A stretch of DNA of 64,000 nucleotides from Catonella morbi ATCC 51271. Its GTDB lineage: Bacteria; Bacillota; Clostridia; Lachnospirales; Lachnospiraceae. Position numbers and translations under genes: made by a program. Shown piece after piece: positions 33,390 to 42,484 of the stretch. The stretch spans positions 212,035 to 276,034 of the forward strand of contig NZ_KI535370.1 of NCBI RefSeq assembly GCF_000160035.2, given 5' to 3'. The notes under the pieces are model-generated. The model was not told where the DNA came from and made no database searches. It saw nothing but the letters and a program-made list of their open reading frames with translations. Each line of letters begins with the position of its first letter. Positions within the stretch are counted from its first letter, which is position 1.

Positions 33390-34526
33390 TTATTCTTCAA
33401 TAAGAGTTCGTACCGCATTAATTGCTGTATCAACCTCTTCTTCAGTATTAAAATGTGAGAAGCTGAATCTGACCGCTCCCTGATCTACTGTTCCGAGAGC
33501 CTTATGCATAAGAGGAGCACAATGTCCTCCCGGTCTGGTGGCTATTTCAAAGCGGTTGGCAAGCTCATCACTTACTGCGCCCGATTCATAGTCTGAAAGA
33601 TTAATGGATACTATAGGACATCTGTCTTTTATATCAAAATCACCATAAATTTTAACTCCCTCAATATCCTTTACACCATTATAAAATCTCCACATAAGCG
33701 ACATTTCTTTGTCATGTATTGTCTGCATACCGTATTCATTTATATAGTCAATAGCCGCATCAAGTCCCGCCAGTCCATGTCCATTAAGTGTTCCCGCTTC
33801 AAGTCTTGTAGGCATTTCCACAGGCTGATGCTCATTGTAGGTCTGAACTCCGGTGCCGCCTGAAAGATAAGGCTTCACCTCTACTCCCTCTCTTACATAC
33901 ATTCCGCCTGTACCCTGTGGTCCAAGTAAGCCCTTGTGTCCCGTGAAGCAGAGAATATCTATATTAAGTACTTTTACATCTATAGGAAATACTCCTGCTG
34001 TCTGAGAAGCATCTACCACAAAAATCAGTCCATGCTTCTTTGCAATTTCACCAACCCGCTTGATATCAACTAAATTCCCTGTGAGATTGGAACCTGCTGT
34101 GGAAATAATGGCTTTAGTATTTGGTTTTATCAGGTTTTCAAATTCCTCATAATTCGGTCTGCCAAGCTTATCTGCAGATACAAATGAAAGTTCCACACCT
34201 TCATCTCTAAGCTGATAAAGAGGCCGAAGCACCGAATTATGTTCAAGACAGGTGGTGATAACCGCATCACCTTTTTCAAGTATTCCCTTAATTGCTATGT
34301 TTAAGCTTTCTGTAGCATTCATAGTAAAAACTATGTTAGACGGACCTTCCGCATTAAAAAATTTAGCCAGTTTCATTCTGGTCGAAAATACAGTTCTGGA
34401 TGCACCCAGTGAGGCTGAATGTGTGCCTCTTTCAGCATTTCCAAGCGTTGTAAGTGCCTCTGCTACTGCCTCCACGACTTCTTTAGGTTTAACCCTTGTT
34501 GTTGCCGCATTATCTAAATAAATCAT
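33390..34526 (-). CDS. Cysteine desulfurase / selenocysteine lyase-like aminotransferase V
   Basis: A 378-residue class V PLP enzyme of the cysteine desulfurase family. N-terminal MIYLDNAATTRVKP, PLP lysine in FTGHKGLLGPQGTG, and the catalytic Cys loop RPGGHCAPLMHK with the downstream GAVRFSFSHFNT are all present. It would release S0 or Se0 from Cys or Sec as a protein-bound persulfide/perselenide. The subfamily tends to co-occur with selenium genes, and here yedF follows by about 180 nt. Its ATG immediately follows the rarA stop (TAAATG), so it is carried as the last gene of the tig-clpP-clpX-rarA unit. Confidence 0.9.
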   Translation of the reverse strand: MIYLDNAATTRVKPKEVVEAVAEALTTLGNAERGTHSASLGASRTVFSTRMKLAKFFNAEGPSNIVFTMNATESLNIAIKGILEKGDAVITTCLEHNSVLRPLYQLRDEGVELSFVSADKLGRPNYEEFENLIKPNTKAIISTAGSNLTGNLVDIKRVGEIAKKHGLIFVVDASQTAGVFPIDVKVLNIDILCFTGHKGLLGPQGTGGMYVREGVEVKPYLSGGTGVQTYNEHQPVEMPTRLEAGTLNGHGLAGLDAAIDYINEYGMQTIHDKEMSLMWRFYNGVKDIEGVKIYGDFDIKDRCPIVSINLSDYESGAVSDELANRFEIATRPGGHCAPLMHKALGTVDQGAVRFSFSHFNTEEEVDTAINAVRTLIEE

Positions 34527-35840
34527 TTAACCCTCCCTGTATTTTCTAATCTCCTCAAGTCTTTCCTTAAACTCCTTCTCTGCCCCCATTCCATAAGGTT
34601 CATAATAATGCCTGTCAGAAAGAGATTCAGGGAGACATTTCATTTTTGTTATCTTATCCTCATAATTATGTGCATACTGATAACCCTTGCCATAATCAAG
34701 TTCAGCCATCAGTGAAGTAGGGGCATTTCTTATATGAAGCGGTACCGGCTCAGAAAACGTCTTAGCAGCATCATCTCTTGCCTTAAAGTAACCGGCCTCC
34801 ATAGCGTTTGACTTAGGTGCTAAAGCCATATAAGTTACTGCCTCCATAAGATTTACGCTACACTCAGGCATTCCTATAAAATGACAGGCCTGATATGCCG
34901 CCACAGCCAAAGGTAATGCCTGAATATCTGCAAGCCCTACATCTTCACTTGCAAATCTTATAACTCTTCTTGCTATATAAAGAGGCTCTTCTCCTGCTTC
35001 AAGCATTCTAACCAGCCAGTATATAGCCGCATCCGGGTCTGAATTTCGCATTGATTTATGTAAAGCTGAGATAAGATTATAATGCTCTTCCCCATTTTTA
35101 TCGTAAAGCAAAGCCTTCTTACCGGTGCATTGTTCCACTATTTCTTTTGTGACTATTGTTTTTTCTTTGGTAAATTCACCATTGTTAATAGCCATTTCAA
35201 GTGTGTTAAGTGCTGTCCTCGCATCACCGTTTGAAAATAACGCAATAGCATGTACCAGCTCATCAGCAATCTCTACATTAAGCATACCAAAGCCTTTTTT
35301 ATCTTTCAAAGCCCTTGTTAAAAGTTTGGCAATATCCTCAGTAGTCAGCTGTTTAAGCACAAACACCTTGCATCTTGAAAGCAAAGCGGCATTTATTTCA
35401 AAGGAAGGATTCTCAGTGGTAGCCCCGATTAGGATAATACTTCCTCTTTCAACAAAAGGAAGGAAGGCATCCTGCTGTGCCTTATTAAAACGGTGAATCT
35501 CGTCTACAAATAAGACTGTCCTCATCCCAAGCTTTCTGGTTTCCCCAGCCTTAGCCATCACCTCTTTAATTTCTTTAATACCGCTTGTGACAGCGCTGAA
35601 ATTAATAAACTCCGAATGTGTTTTAGCCGCAATTATGCCTGCCAAAGTAGTTTTCCCAACTCCCGGAGGTCCCCAGAATATCATAGAAGTTATATTATCA
35701 TTTTCTATAAGCCTTCTGAGCAGCTTACCTTCTCCTATCAAATGTTCCTGACCCGCAAATGCAGAAAACTCCTCTGGCCTTAATCTGTCAGCCAAAGGAG
35801 TCACATTACGGCCTGTGTCAAAAAAAGACATCTGTTCCAT
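34527..35840 (-). CDS. rarA: Replication-associated recombination protein A (RarA/MgsA AAA ATPase)
   Basis: A 437-residue clamp-loader-like AAA+ ATPase acting at stalled replication forks. Walker A is [13 protein letters not shown], Walker B is [11 protein letters not shown], and the arginine finger region is ALLSRCKVF. The C-terminal tetramerisation domain includes [18 protein letters not shown] and ASEDVGLAD. The N-terminus starts [22 protein letters not shown]. The ATG overlaps the clpX stop (TAATG) with little ribosome site of its own, indicating translational coupling; a second ATG three codons in is an alternative. The length is normal. Confidence 0.95.
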   Translation of the reverse strand: MEQMSFFDTGRNVTPLADRLRPEEFSAFAGQEHLIGEGKLLRRLIENDNITSMIFWGPPGVGKTTLAGIIAAKTHSEFINFSAVTSGIKEIKEVMAKAGETRKLGMRTVLFVDEIHRFNKAQQDAFLPFVERGSIILIGATTENPSFEINAALLSRCKVFVLKQLTTEDIAKLLTRALKDKKGFGMLNVEIADELVHAIALFSNGDARTALNTLEMAINNGEFTKEKTIVTKEIVEQCTGKKALLYDKNGEEHYNLISALHKSMRNSDPDAAIYWLVRMLEAGEEPLYIARRVIRFASEDVGLADIQALPLAVAAYQACHFIGMPECSVNLMEAVTYMALAPKSNAMEAGYFKARDDAAKTFSEPVPLHIRNAPTSLMAELDYGKGYQYAHNYEDKITKMKCLPESLSDRHYYEPYGMGAEKEFKERLEEIRKYREG

Positions 35841-37129
35841 TATGCAATTTCGCCTTTATTTGTTGTTTTTTTCTTAATTGTGATACTTTTTTTAGCCGGC
35901 TTATCCTCTGAATAGATAATCTGAGGCTTTTCCTCACCTTTAACGGCAGCCACGGTTACTATACATTTCACAGCCTTTTCCTCAGAAGGAATGGTAAACA
36001 TAGTATCAAGCATGGTCTTTTCCATTATAGACCTTAAGCCTCTTGCACCCGTCTTCCTTGCTGCCGACTGTTTAGCTATTTCTCTGATTGCTTCATCTTC
36101 AAATTCAAGCTCAACTCCGTCAAATTCGAGAAGCTTCTTATACTGCTTAACCATAGCATTCTTAGGCTCGGTAATTATACGCATAAGAGCATTTTCATCA
36201 AGCAAATCAAGAGTTACGAGTATAGGCACACGACCTATGAACTCAGGTATCATACCAAATTTTACAAAATCCTGAGGTTCAAGCTGTTTAAGAAGTTCGG
36301 ACACATCTTTTTTGGATTTATCCTCAATCTCACCGCCAAAACCGATTGATTTCTTGTCAATTCTTGACTCAATTATCTTCTCTATACCATCAAAAGCTCC
36401 TCCACAGATAAAAAGGATATCCTTGGTATCTATCTGTAAGAATTCCTGATGCGGATGTTTTCTTCCACCCTGAGGCGGTACAGAAGCAACTGTTCCTTCA
36501 AGCATCTTAAGTAAGGCCTGCTGAACACCCTCTCCCGATACATCCCTGGTAATGGAAGTATTCTCAGATTTTCTTGTAATCTTGTCTATTTCATCAATGT
36601 AAATTATACCATGCTCTGCCCTGTCTATGTCATATTCTGCCGACTGTATAAGCTTTAGAAGCACATTTTCCACATCTTCGCCTACATAACCTGCTTCTGT
36701 AAGAGTTGTTGCATCAGCAATCGCAAAAGGCACATTCAGAAGCTTAGCCAAAGTCTGTGCAAGATAAGTCTTACCCGAACCGGTAGGCCCAACCATGACT
36801 ATATTGCTCTTTTGAAGCTCAACATCCAGGCTCTTACCCATGGAAACTCTTTTATAATGATTATAAACTGCTACAGCAAGAGCCTTCTTTGCATCATCCT
36901 GACCTATAACATACTGATCGAGAAAGTCTTTAATCTGTTCCGGTTTGTAGAGGTTGAATCCTTCTACCTCTTCATCCATTTCAAACTCTTCCTCGATAAT
37001 CTCAGAACAAAGGTTTATACACTCATCACAGATGTATACACCATGTCCTGCAATGAGCTTTCTAACCTGATCCTGTGGCTTACCACAAAAAGAACACTTT
37101 AACTTGCCCTGTTCGTTACTTTTTGCCAT
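35840..37129 (-). CDS. clpX: ATP-dependent Clp protease ATPase subunit ClpX
   Basis: A 429-residue AAA+ unfoldase of the ClpXP protease. The N-terminal zinc-binding domain has CSFCGK and CDECINLC; Walker A is [12 protein letters not shown], Walker B is [11 protein letters not shown], and the ClpP-docking IGF loop is seen as [10 protein letters not shown]. The [13 protein letters not shown] sensor-2 region is present. A Lys-rich tail ([16 protein letters not shown]) ends the protein. It follows clpP by 18 nt and is followed by rarA with stop/start overlap. The ATG is preceded by AGAGGAATGATATAG. Confidence 0.97.
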   Translation of the reverse strand: MAKSNEQGKLKCSFCGKPQDQVRKLIAGHGVYICDECINLCSEIIEEEFEMDEEVEGFNLYKPEQIKDFLDQYVIGQDDAKKALAVAVYNHYKRVSMGKSLDVELQKSNIVMVGPTGSGKTYLAQTLAKLLNVPFAIADATTLTEAGYVGEDVENVLLKLIQSAEYDIDRAEHGIIYIDEIDKITRKSENTSITRDVSGEGVQQALLKMLEGTVASVPPQGGRKHPHQEFLQIDTKDILFICGGAFDGIEKIIESRIDKKSIGFGGEIEDKSKKDVSELLKQLEPQDFVKFGMIPEFIGRVPILVTLDLLDENALMRIITEPKNAMVKQYKKLLEFDGVELEFEDEAIREIAKQSAARKTGARGLRSIMEKTMLDTMFTIPSEEKAVKCIVTVAAVKGEEKPQIIYSEDKPAKKSITIKKKTTNKGEIA

Positions 37130-37147
37130 CTATATCATTCCTCTATT

Positions 37148-37732
37148 CTATGCTCTCTTGGTAACTATTTCATCAATGAGACCGTAAGCCTTGGCTTCCT
37201 CAGCTGTCATAAAATTATCCCGCTCTGTATCTCTTTCAATATCTTCTAACGGTCTTCCTGTATTAGCTGCAAGCATCTCATTAAGTCTTTTACGGGTTTT
37301 TATAATATTATCCGCAACAATCTTAATATCAGAAGCCTGTCCTCTTGCACCGCCTGAAGGCTGGTGAATCATAATCTCGGAGTTAGGAAGTGCAAGTCTC
37401 TTACCCTTTGTGCCACCAGCAAGAAGAAATGCTCCCATACTGGCAGCAAGACCCATACAAATTGTAGAAACATCACATTTGATATAATTCATCGTATCAT
37501 ATATAGCCATTCCGGCAGTTACTGAACCACCCGGACTGTTTATATAAAGATGTATATCTTTGGATGGATCCTCTGCTTCAAGGAAGAGCAACTGAGCAAT
37601 AATAACGCTTGCTGACACATCCGTCACTTCTTCTCCGAGGAATATAATTCTGTCCTCCAGAAGTCTGGAGTAAATATCATAAGATCTTTCTCCACGACTG
37701 GTCTGTTCAATGACATAAGGTACTAAACTCAT
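37148..37732 (-). CDS. clpP: ATP-dependent Clp protease proteolytic subunit ClpP
   Basis: A 194-residue serine peptidase forming the ClpP tetradecamer. The catalytic Ser lies in [13 protein letters not shown], His in [15 protein letters not shown], and the Asp around [10 protein letters not shown]. The N-terminal [20 protein letters not shown] is typical. The start follows GGAGGGAAGAT. It sits between tig (15 nt upstream) and clpX (18 nt downstream), the common tig-clpP-clpX order in Firmicutes. Confidence 0.98.
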   Translation of the reverse strand: MSLVPYVIEQTSRGERSYDIYSRLLEDRIIFLGEEVTDVSASVIIAQLLFLEAEDPSKDIHLYINSPGGSVTAGMAIYDTMNYIKCDVSTICMGLAASMGAFLLAGGTKGKRLALPNSEIMIHQPSGGARGQASDIKIVADNIIKTRKRLNEMLAANTGRPLEDIERDTERDNFMTAEEAKAYGLIDEIVTKRA

Positions 37733-37747
37733 ATCTTCCCTCCAATA

Positions 37748-39106
37748 TTATTCTTCAGTAGTCTCTTCTTTCTTCTTTCTTGGCTTTCTAGCAGCCTTCT
37801 TAGGAGCTTCTGCTTCCTCAGTCTCTACTGCCGCATCTCTGATAAAATCAACCGCCTTAGATACTGCAAGGTCAAGCATCATGCTCTTCTTCTCTTCCTC
37901 ACCGATAGACTCTTTAAGCTTGTCTATCTCCATATTGTAAGTCTTGGACATTTCTTCTAACTCTTTATTGAAATCTTCTTCTGTAGCTTCAATATTTTCA
38001 GCCTTAACAACAGCCTCAAGCACAAGTCTGCTCTGAATTCTCTTAAGAGCCTGTGGTCTGAGGTTCTCCATAAATGTATCAGGGGTCATTCCCGTAAACT
38101 GGAAATACTGCTCAGGGCTAAGTCCCTGCTGACGGATTCTGTTTGCAAAATCCTGTGCCATCTGGCGTGTCTGTGCCTCTACCATAGCCTCAGGAATATC
38201 CATCTTAGCAGCCTCAATTACCTTGTCAATAGCAGCTTCTTCCTTAGCGCTCTTAGCGGCATTAGCCTTACGCTCTGCCACTCTCTTACTGATAGCCTTT
38301 TTATACTCTGCTACTGTATCATATTCGCTGACATCCTGCACGAAATCATCATCAAGCTCAGGAAGTTCCTTACGCTTAATCTCTTTAAGAGCTACCTTGA
38401 AAACAGCCGGCTTTCCTGCAAGTGCTTTTGCATGATACTCCTCAGGGAAGGTAACATTTACATCAAACTCATCTCCGGCCTTGTGTCCGATTATCTGGTC
38501 TTCAAATCCTTCTATGAAAGCATGTGAACCAAGTGTAAGAGGATAGTTCTCGCTCTTCCCACCGTCAAACTGCTCTCCGTCTACATAACCGTCAAAGTCA
38601 ATAACAGTCTCATCACCGTTTACAGCCTCACCATCTTCAACTTTGATAGTTCTTGCGTTTTTATTTCTGTCCTGATCTATTTCATTGTTAAGCTCTTCTT
38701 CTGAAACTGCGGTATCAACCTTAGCTACAGAAACACCCTTGTATTCGCCAAGTTCAACTTCCGGCTTAGTTGCTACTGTTGCGGTAAAGATGAAAGGCTT
38801 ACCCTTTTCAATCTGTGTTACCTCGATTTCAGGCTGTGAAACTATCTCTAAACCACTTTCCTTAGCAGCCTCTTCGTAAGCTGCTCCGATAATTTCATTT
38901 GCAGCATCTTCAAAAAATACTTCTGTACCATACATTTTCTCTATCATAGCAAGAGGTGCTTTTCCTTTACGGAATCCGGGAACAGCAATTCTGTTCTTCT
39001 GCTTATGATATACTTTGTTAATTGCTGCATCTAATTCTGTCGCTTCTCTTTCAATGGTAAGCTTTACCATATTCTTCTGCTCTAAATTCTCGATCTTTAC
39101 GCTCAT
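37748..39106 (-). CDS. tig: Trigger factor, ribosome-associated chaperone
   Basis: A 452-residue peptidyl-prolyl isomerase chaperone at the ribosome exit tunnel. The N-terminal ribosome-binding domain has the signature VPGFRKGKAPLAMIEKMYG. The FKBP-type PPIase domain spans about residues 155-240 (NGDETVIDFDGYVDGEQFDGG). The C-terminal substrate-holding helical domain follows, ending in a charged tail (EEAEAPKKAARKPRKKKEE) somewhat more Lys-rich than usual. The ATG follows AAGGAGGAAATAATTAAAA. It heads the tig-clpP-clpX-rarA-desulfurase unit behind a good promoter at 39161-39189. Confidence 0.97.
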   Translation of the reverse strand: MSVKIENLEQKNMVKLTIEREATELDAAINKVYHKQKNRIAVPGFRKGKAPLAMIEKMYGTEVFFEDAANEIIGAAYEEAAKESGLEIVSQPEIEVTQIEKGKPFIFTATVATKPEVELGEYKGVSVAKVDTAVSEEELNNEIDQDRNKNARTIKVEDGEAVNGDETVIDFDGYVDGEQFDGGKSENYPLTLGSHAFIEGFEDQIIGHKAGDEFDVNVTFPEEYHAKALAGKPAVFKVALKEIKRKELPELDDDFVQDVSEYDTVAEYKKAISKRVAERKANAAKSAKEEAAIDKVIEAAKMDIPEAMVEAQTRQMAQDFANRIRQQGLSPEQYFQFTGMTPDTFMENLRPQALKRIQSRLVLEAVVKAENIEATEEDFNKELEEMSKTYNMEIDKLKESIGEEEKKSMMLDLAVSKAVDFIRDAAVETEEAEAPKKAARKPRKKKEETTEE

Positions 39107-39160
39107 TTTTAATTATTTCCTCCTTAAATTATAGCTAAATATATGCTATGACAGTTTATC

Positions 39161-39189
39161 ATTATAGCATAGGGGGTTGGAAATTACAA
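39161..39189 (-). promoter_or_regulatory. Predicted promoter of tig
   Basis: The minus strand reads TTGTAA (39184-39189), 17 nt, TATAAT (39161-39166). Confidence 0.7.
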
Positions 39190-39260
39190 TACTCGTATAG
39201 GACAAAGTCGATAAAGTTCAAACAAAAATCATAAATTCGGTATAAAATTTCTGCCTGATT

Positions 39261-42200
39261 TTAGTGTGTCCTTTTAAAATAATCCATTAAAATGTCCTTG
39301 ATATAGTTATACCTTCTTGCATAAGAGTTTTCCACCCTGATAATCTGCAGGTTGTGAGCCTTACATATCTCATTTTTCTTCCTGTCTCTTTCTCTGACAG
39401 CTTCCTCCGTATAATGCTCCTTCCCGTCAAGCTCTATCGCAAGGATTGGAATTTCAGCCTTCCCCTGCTTTTCATAAACCACGAAGTCAAACCTTCCCAT
39501 GTAAAATAGGACATTATGGGTTAAATTTTCTTGAAATACCTGAGAAATAGCCACTTCCTTATGGATAGTATATCTGCTTTGAGTAAGCCAGATATTCCCT
39601 AAGGCATGTGTTAAATTGTCGAGAAAGGCATTTTCAGTGGCTGTTGAAAACGGCTGTACTCCCAAAGCCCTCGAACTCACCTGTTTTTTAGTAACCGCAG
39701 ACTGACCGTTGGTTCTTATATAATTTACCAATTCATATAAGTCATCATCAGTATTGTTCCCATGTAATCTTTCAAGCTCTTTGGTACTTGCGAGCAGGAT
39801 GAGTTTCTCCTTAGCCCTTGAAGTTGCCACATTAAGAAGTTCTTTATTGTTTTTAAGCCAGTTGTAAGTCCCTTCAGTCGTCCTGTCTGAAAGTGCGGTA
39901 GAAAACAATACTACATCTTTCTCATCTCCCTGAAAAGCATGAACTGTTCCACAGGAAATATTCCTTAAATTTCTGTCTCTGATTCCTCTTTCTATAAGTT
40001 CCCTTTGATTGACAAAAGGGGTTATTACCGCTATGCTCTTGTCTTTGTTATGTTCGGCATAATCAAGAATTTCAGCCACTTCAGCCGGAGAAGTATTTTT
40101 AGTCTCGCTTCGGCTGTTTTCTACATTTACATAGACAAGCGGTTCTTTTTCCTCACTCTTTGTCATTATTTCAAGTTTAGAGTTATAATACTTTTTGTTG
40201 TTAAAATCAATTATCTTCTTATGAGAACGATAATGGTTACGCAGTAAAATCTCATCGCTTACCGCATCACAAGCAAGATATGTTTTATAAATTGAATTTT
40301 CTTTATAATCATATTCATCACTTATGTTGTACTTTTTCCTTAATTTTATATTGCTTATATCATCTAAGAGAACCACAGGTCTAAGTTGTTGAGGATCTCC
40401 CACCAGCATCATATTTTCCCCCCTGATTATAGGCACAAGGGAAATTGCAACATTGCACTGGCTGGCTTCATCTATAATGACCATATCAAATAATATCTCC
40501 GGCTTACCCAATCTGTGAGCAGATATACAGGTAGTCACCATTATAGGAAATACCCTCTGAAGCGATTTTACATTTTCTGTTTTTTTAAGATACCCGGCAA
40601 ATTTTTGAATTCTATCGTCCTCTTTCATATCGGCATCCAGTATATCAATAAGCTCACTAAATGGCTTGGTTTCAAGCTTCTTTATATATTTAGCTGAAGT
40701 GAAATAAAGATATTGATAAAATTCTTCATCATTTCTGTCCAAAAGCTCCATAACCTTATCATTGGATACTTCCCCTATATCATCAATCTTCTGATTCAGG
40801 TTATTCATCTGATTCATCTGCAAATCCATCTGAAAGGCTGCAATTGAACCTTCATTTTTCATTCCCTTCTGATATTTCATCAGATGCTCCATACTTTCTT
40901 TTCGCTCTCTTAATTCAACTACGTCTTCATAGTTTTTCAGCAAGTCGGAAAGCTGTTTTGCCCTTACTTTCCTATCCTCTTTTCTTTTATTCAGTGTGTC
41001 CTCATATATATTAATTGCAGCAACCTGCTTTCTAAGCTCTTTTATATAATTTATAGCTTCTCTCAGCTTTTGAGTATTGCCAAGTCTGAGTATAGGAAAC
41101 GGTATGGTTTTACCTTTGTATTTTAAATTACTGAGAGCTTCAGTCACACTGTCTATAGGTGTATTATTATATGAAGCAAAGAGGACCGTTGTTTCATTAA
41201 AAAATGCCGTAATTATAGTATTTTTAATCGTATTTGTCTTTCCTGTACCCGGCGGTCCCTGAATGTAGGCACAGGGAAACTTCATAGCATTATTTATAGC
41301 AAGTAATTGGTCCAGGTTTATATTTTTATTGATAAGAGCTATAGGATATGCCTTGCTCCTTCGCGGTTTTGCAAGCAATTCTCCAAAAAATGCCTTTATA
41401 GGTGTGCTTACCTCATCAGTACCATACATATCTAATATAGCCTTATATTCGCTGTTTAAGTCAAGTGCCACATCAAGCCCAAGTCCAATGATATAGGGAA
41501 TGTCATCTACCTGTTCACAACCCTGTAAATGGCTTGCAATAGCATCTTTAATAGCTTCCTGATTTTTTTCAAATTCGCTTAGCAGTTCATACTCTTCAGC
41601 CTCTAAAAATTTCCTTACGTTCTGAACTTCTCCGACTATTGTAAACTGAGTACATATTGTTATTTCTTTGGCCGGCTTTAGAGCCCTTGCCTTTACATCT
41701 AAACCAAGCTTCCTATATGCAAGTACATGCAACCCCTTATTTGTATGTACGCTAAGCACATTCATAGCCAGATTTTTAATCTGCAATCCACCGCTTTCAA
41801 ATTTCTTTTTGTCTTTATTATATTGAAAATACTTAACTATGAGCTTAAATTGTTCTTCCGAAAGCTCGTAAACATCATCAGTTATGGTATCTCTGTCTAA
41901 ATAATGTATAAGTTCAAAATCTGTCTCATAGGTGCTTCCATCTAATTTGTTGCACATTTCAAGGTAGCTAAGGATTTTCAAATTTGCATTTTGTTTGAAT
42001 ATATTTACATATTTTTCCGGGTTCATAGCTATATCTTCAATCAGCTTTTCATTTCTCTCACAAAAACTTCCATTCACTACTTCAGCTGAAATTATCGAAT
42101 CTAAAAATATCTTATCCAATCTCATAACTGTATAATAGCCCAAATGAAGACCATCTACCTTCAGAACTCTTGTATATGGCTCCAAATCCACAACACTGAT

Positions 42201-42299
42201 CCAGTATCTGGTAATTTCTTCACTTTTGTTCTTATACTCTATTTTTAACCATTTCCCCTCGTGAATGGCTCTGAATAACTCTCTGCAAATATTGTCCAT
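39261..42299 (-). CDS. SF1 helicase with N-terminal WYL-like and C-terminal nuclease-like regions
   Basis: A 1012-residue multidomain protein. The first ~80 residues (AIHEGKWLKIEYKNKSEE, then VDGLHLGY) resemble a WYL-type ligand domain. The superfamily 1 helicase core has motif I IQGPPGTGKTNTIKN, motif II VIIDEASQCN, motif III GDPQQLRPV, motif V GTVHAFQGDEKDVV and motif VI LLNVATSRAKEKL, with a long coiled-coil insertion between motifs I and II (~420-560). The C-terminal ~130 residues (GRFDFVVYEK, AIELDGKEHYTEEAVRERD) look like a DUF2726/Vsr-type PD-(D/E)xK nuclease. The combination suggests nucleic-acid processing or genome defence. It stands alone; its own terminator was not identified. Confidence 0.85.
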   Translation of the reverse strand: MDNICRELFRAIHEGKWLKIEYKNKSEEITRYWISVVDLEPYTRVLKVDGLHLGYYTVMRLDKIFLDSIISAEVVNGSFCERNEKLIEDIAMNPEKYVNIFKQNANLKILSYLEMCNKLDGSTYETDFELIHYLDRDTITDDVYELSEEQFKLIVKYFQYNKDKKKFESGGLQIKNLAMNVLSVHTNKGLHVLAYRKLGLDVKARALKPAKEITICTQFTIVGEVQNVRKFLEAEEYELLSEFEKNQEAIKDAIASHLQGCEQVDDIPYIIGLGLDVALDLNSEYKAILDMYGTDEVSTPIKAFFGELLAKPRRSKAYPIALINKNINLDQLLAINNAMKFPCAYIQGPPGTGKTNTIKNTIITAFFNETTVLFASYNNTPIDSVTEALSNLKYKGKTIPFPILRLGNTQKLREAINYIKELRKQVAAINIYEDTLNKRKEDRKVRAKQLSDLLKNYEDVVELRERKESMEHLMKYQKGMKNEGSIAAFQMDLQMNQMNNLNQKIDDIGEVSNDKVMELLDRNDEEFYQYLYFTSAKYIKKLETKPFSELIDILDADMKEDDRIQKFAGYLKKTENVKSLQRVFPIMVTTCISAHRLGKPEILFDMVIIDEASQCNVAISLVPIIRGENMMLVGDPQQLRPVVLLDDISNIKLRKKYNISDEYDYKENSIYKTYLACDAVSDEILLRNHYRSHKKIIDFNNKKYYNSKLEIMTKSEEKEPLVYVNVENSRSETKNTSPAEVAEILDYAEHNKDKSIAVITPFVNQRELIERGIRDRNLRNISCGTVHAFQGDEKDVVLFSTALSDRTTEGTYNWLKNNKELLNVATSRAKEKLILLASTKELERLHGNNTDDDLYELVNYIRTNGQSAVTKKQVSSRALGVQPFSTATENAFLDNLTHALGNIWLTQSRYTIHKEVAISQVFQENLTHNVLFYMGRFDFVVYEKQGKAEIPILAIELDGKEHYTEEAVRERDRKKNEICKAHNLQIIRVENSYARRYNYIKDILMDYFKRTH

Positions 42300-42411
42300 A
42301 AACCCCTCTGATATTTATGTGTGAATAATCGTAGTAACTAAAGCTCTATTATAGCATTATACAGATACTTTTTAAATATGTTAGTGATTTACGTTCGCTA
42401 AAAGTTCGAAA

Positions 42412-42438
42412 AAGCGAACGCAAAATTTGCGTTCGCTT
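42412..42438 (-). terminator. Terminator after the exported protein gene
   Basis: AAGCGAACGCAAA and TTTGCGTTCGCTT pair over up to 13 bp; the minus strand continues TTTTTCG. A third copy of the arm (ACGTTCGCT at 42391-42399) could pair alternatively with the same sequence. Confidence 0.75.
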
Positions 42439-42484
42439 AAAAATCATACATTAAATATTATCGTCTTGAAATACTTTAAACACA

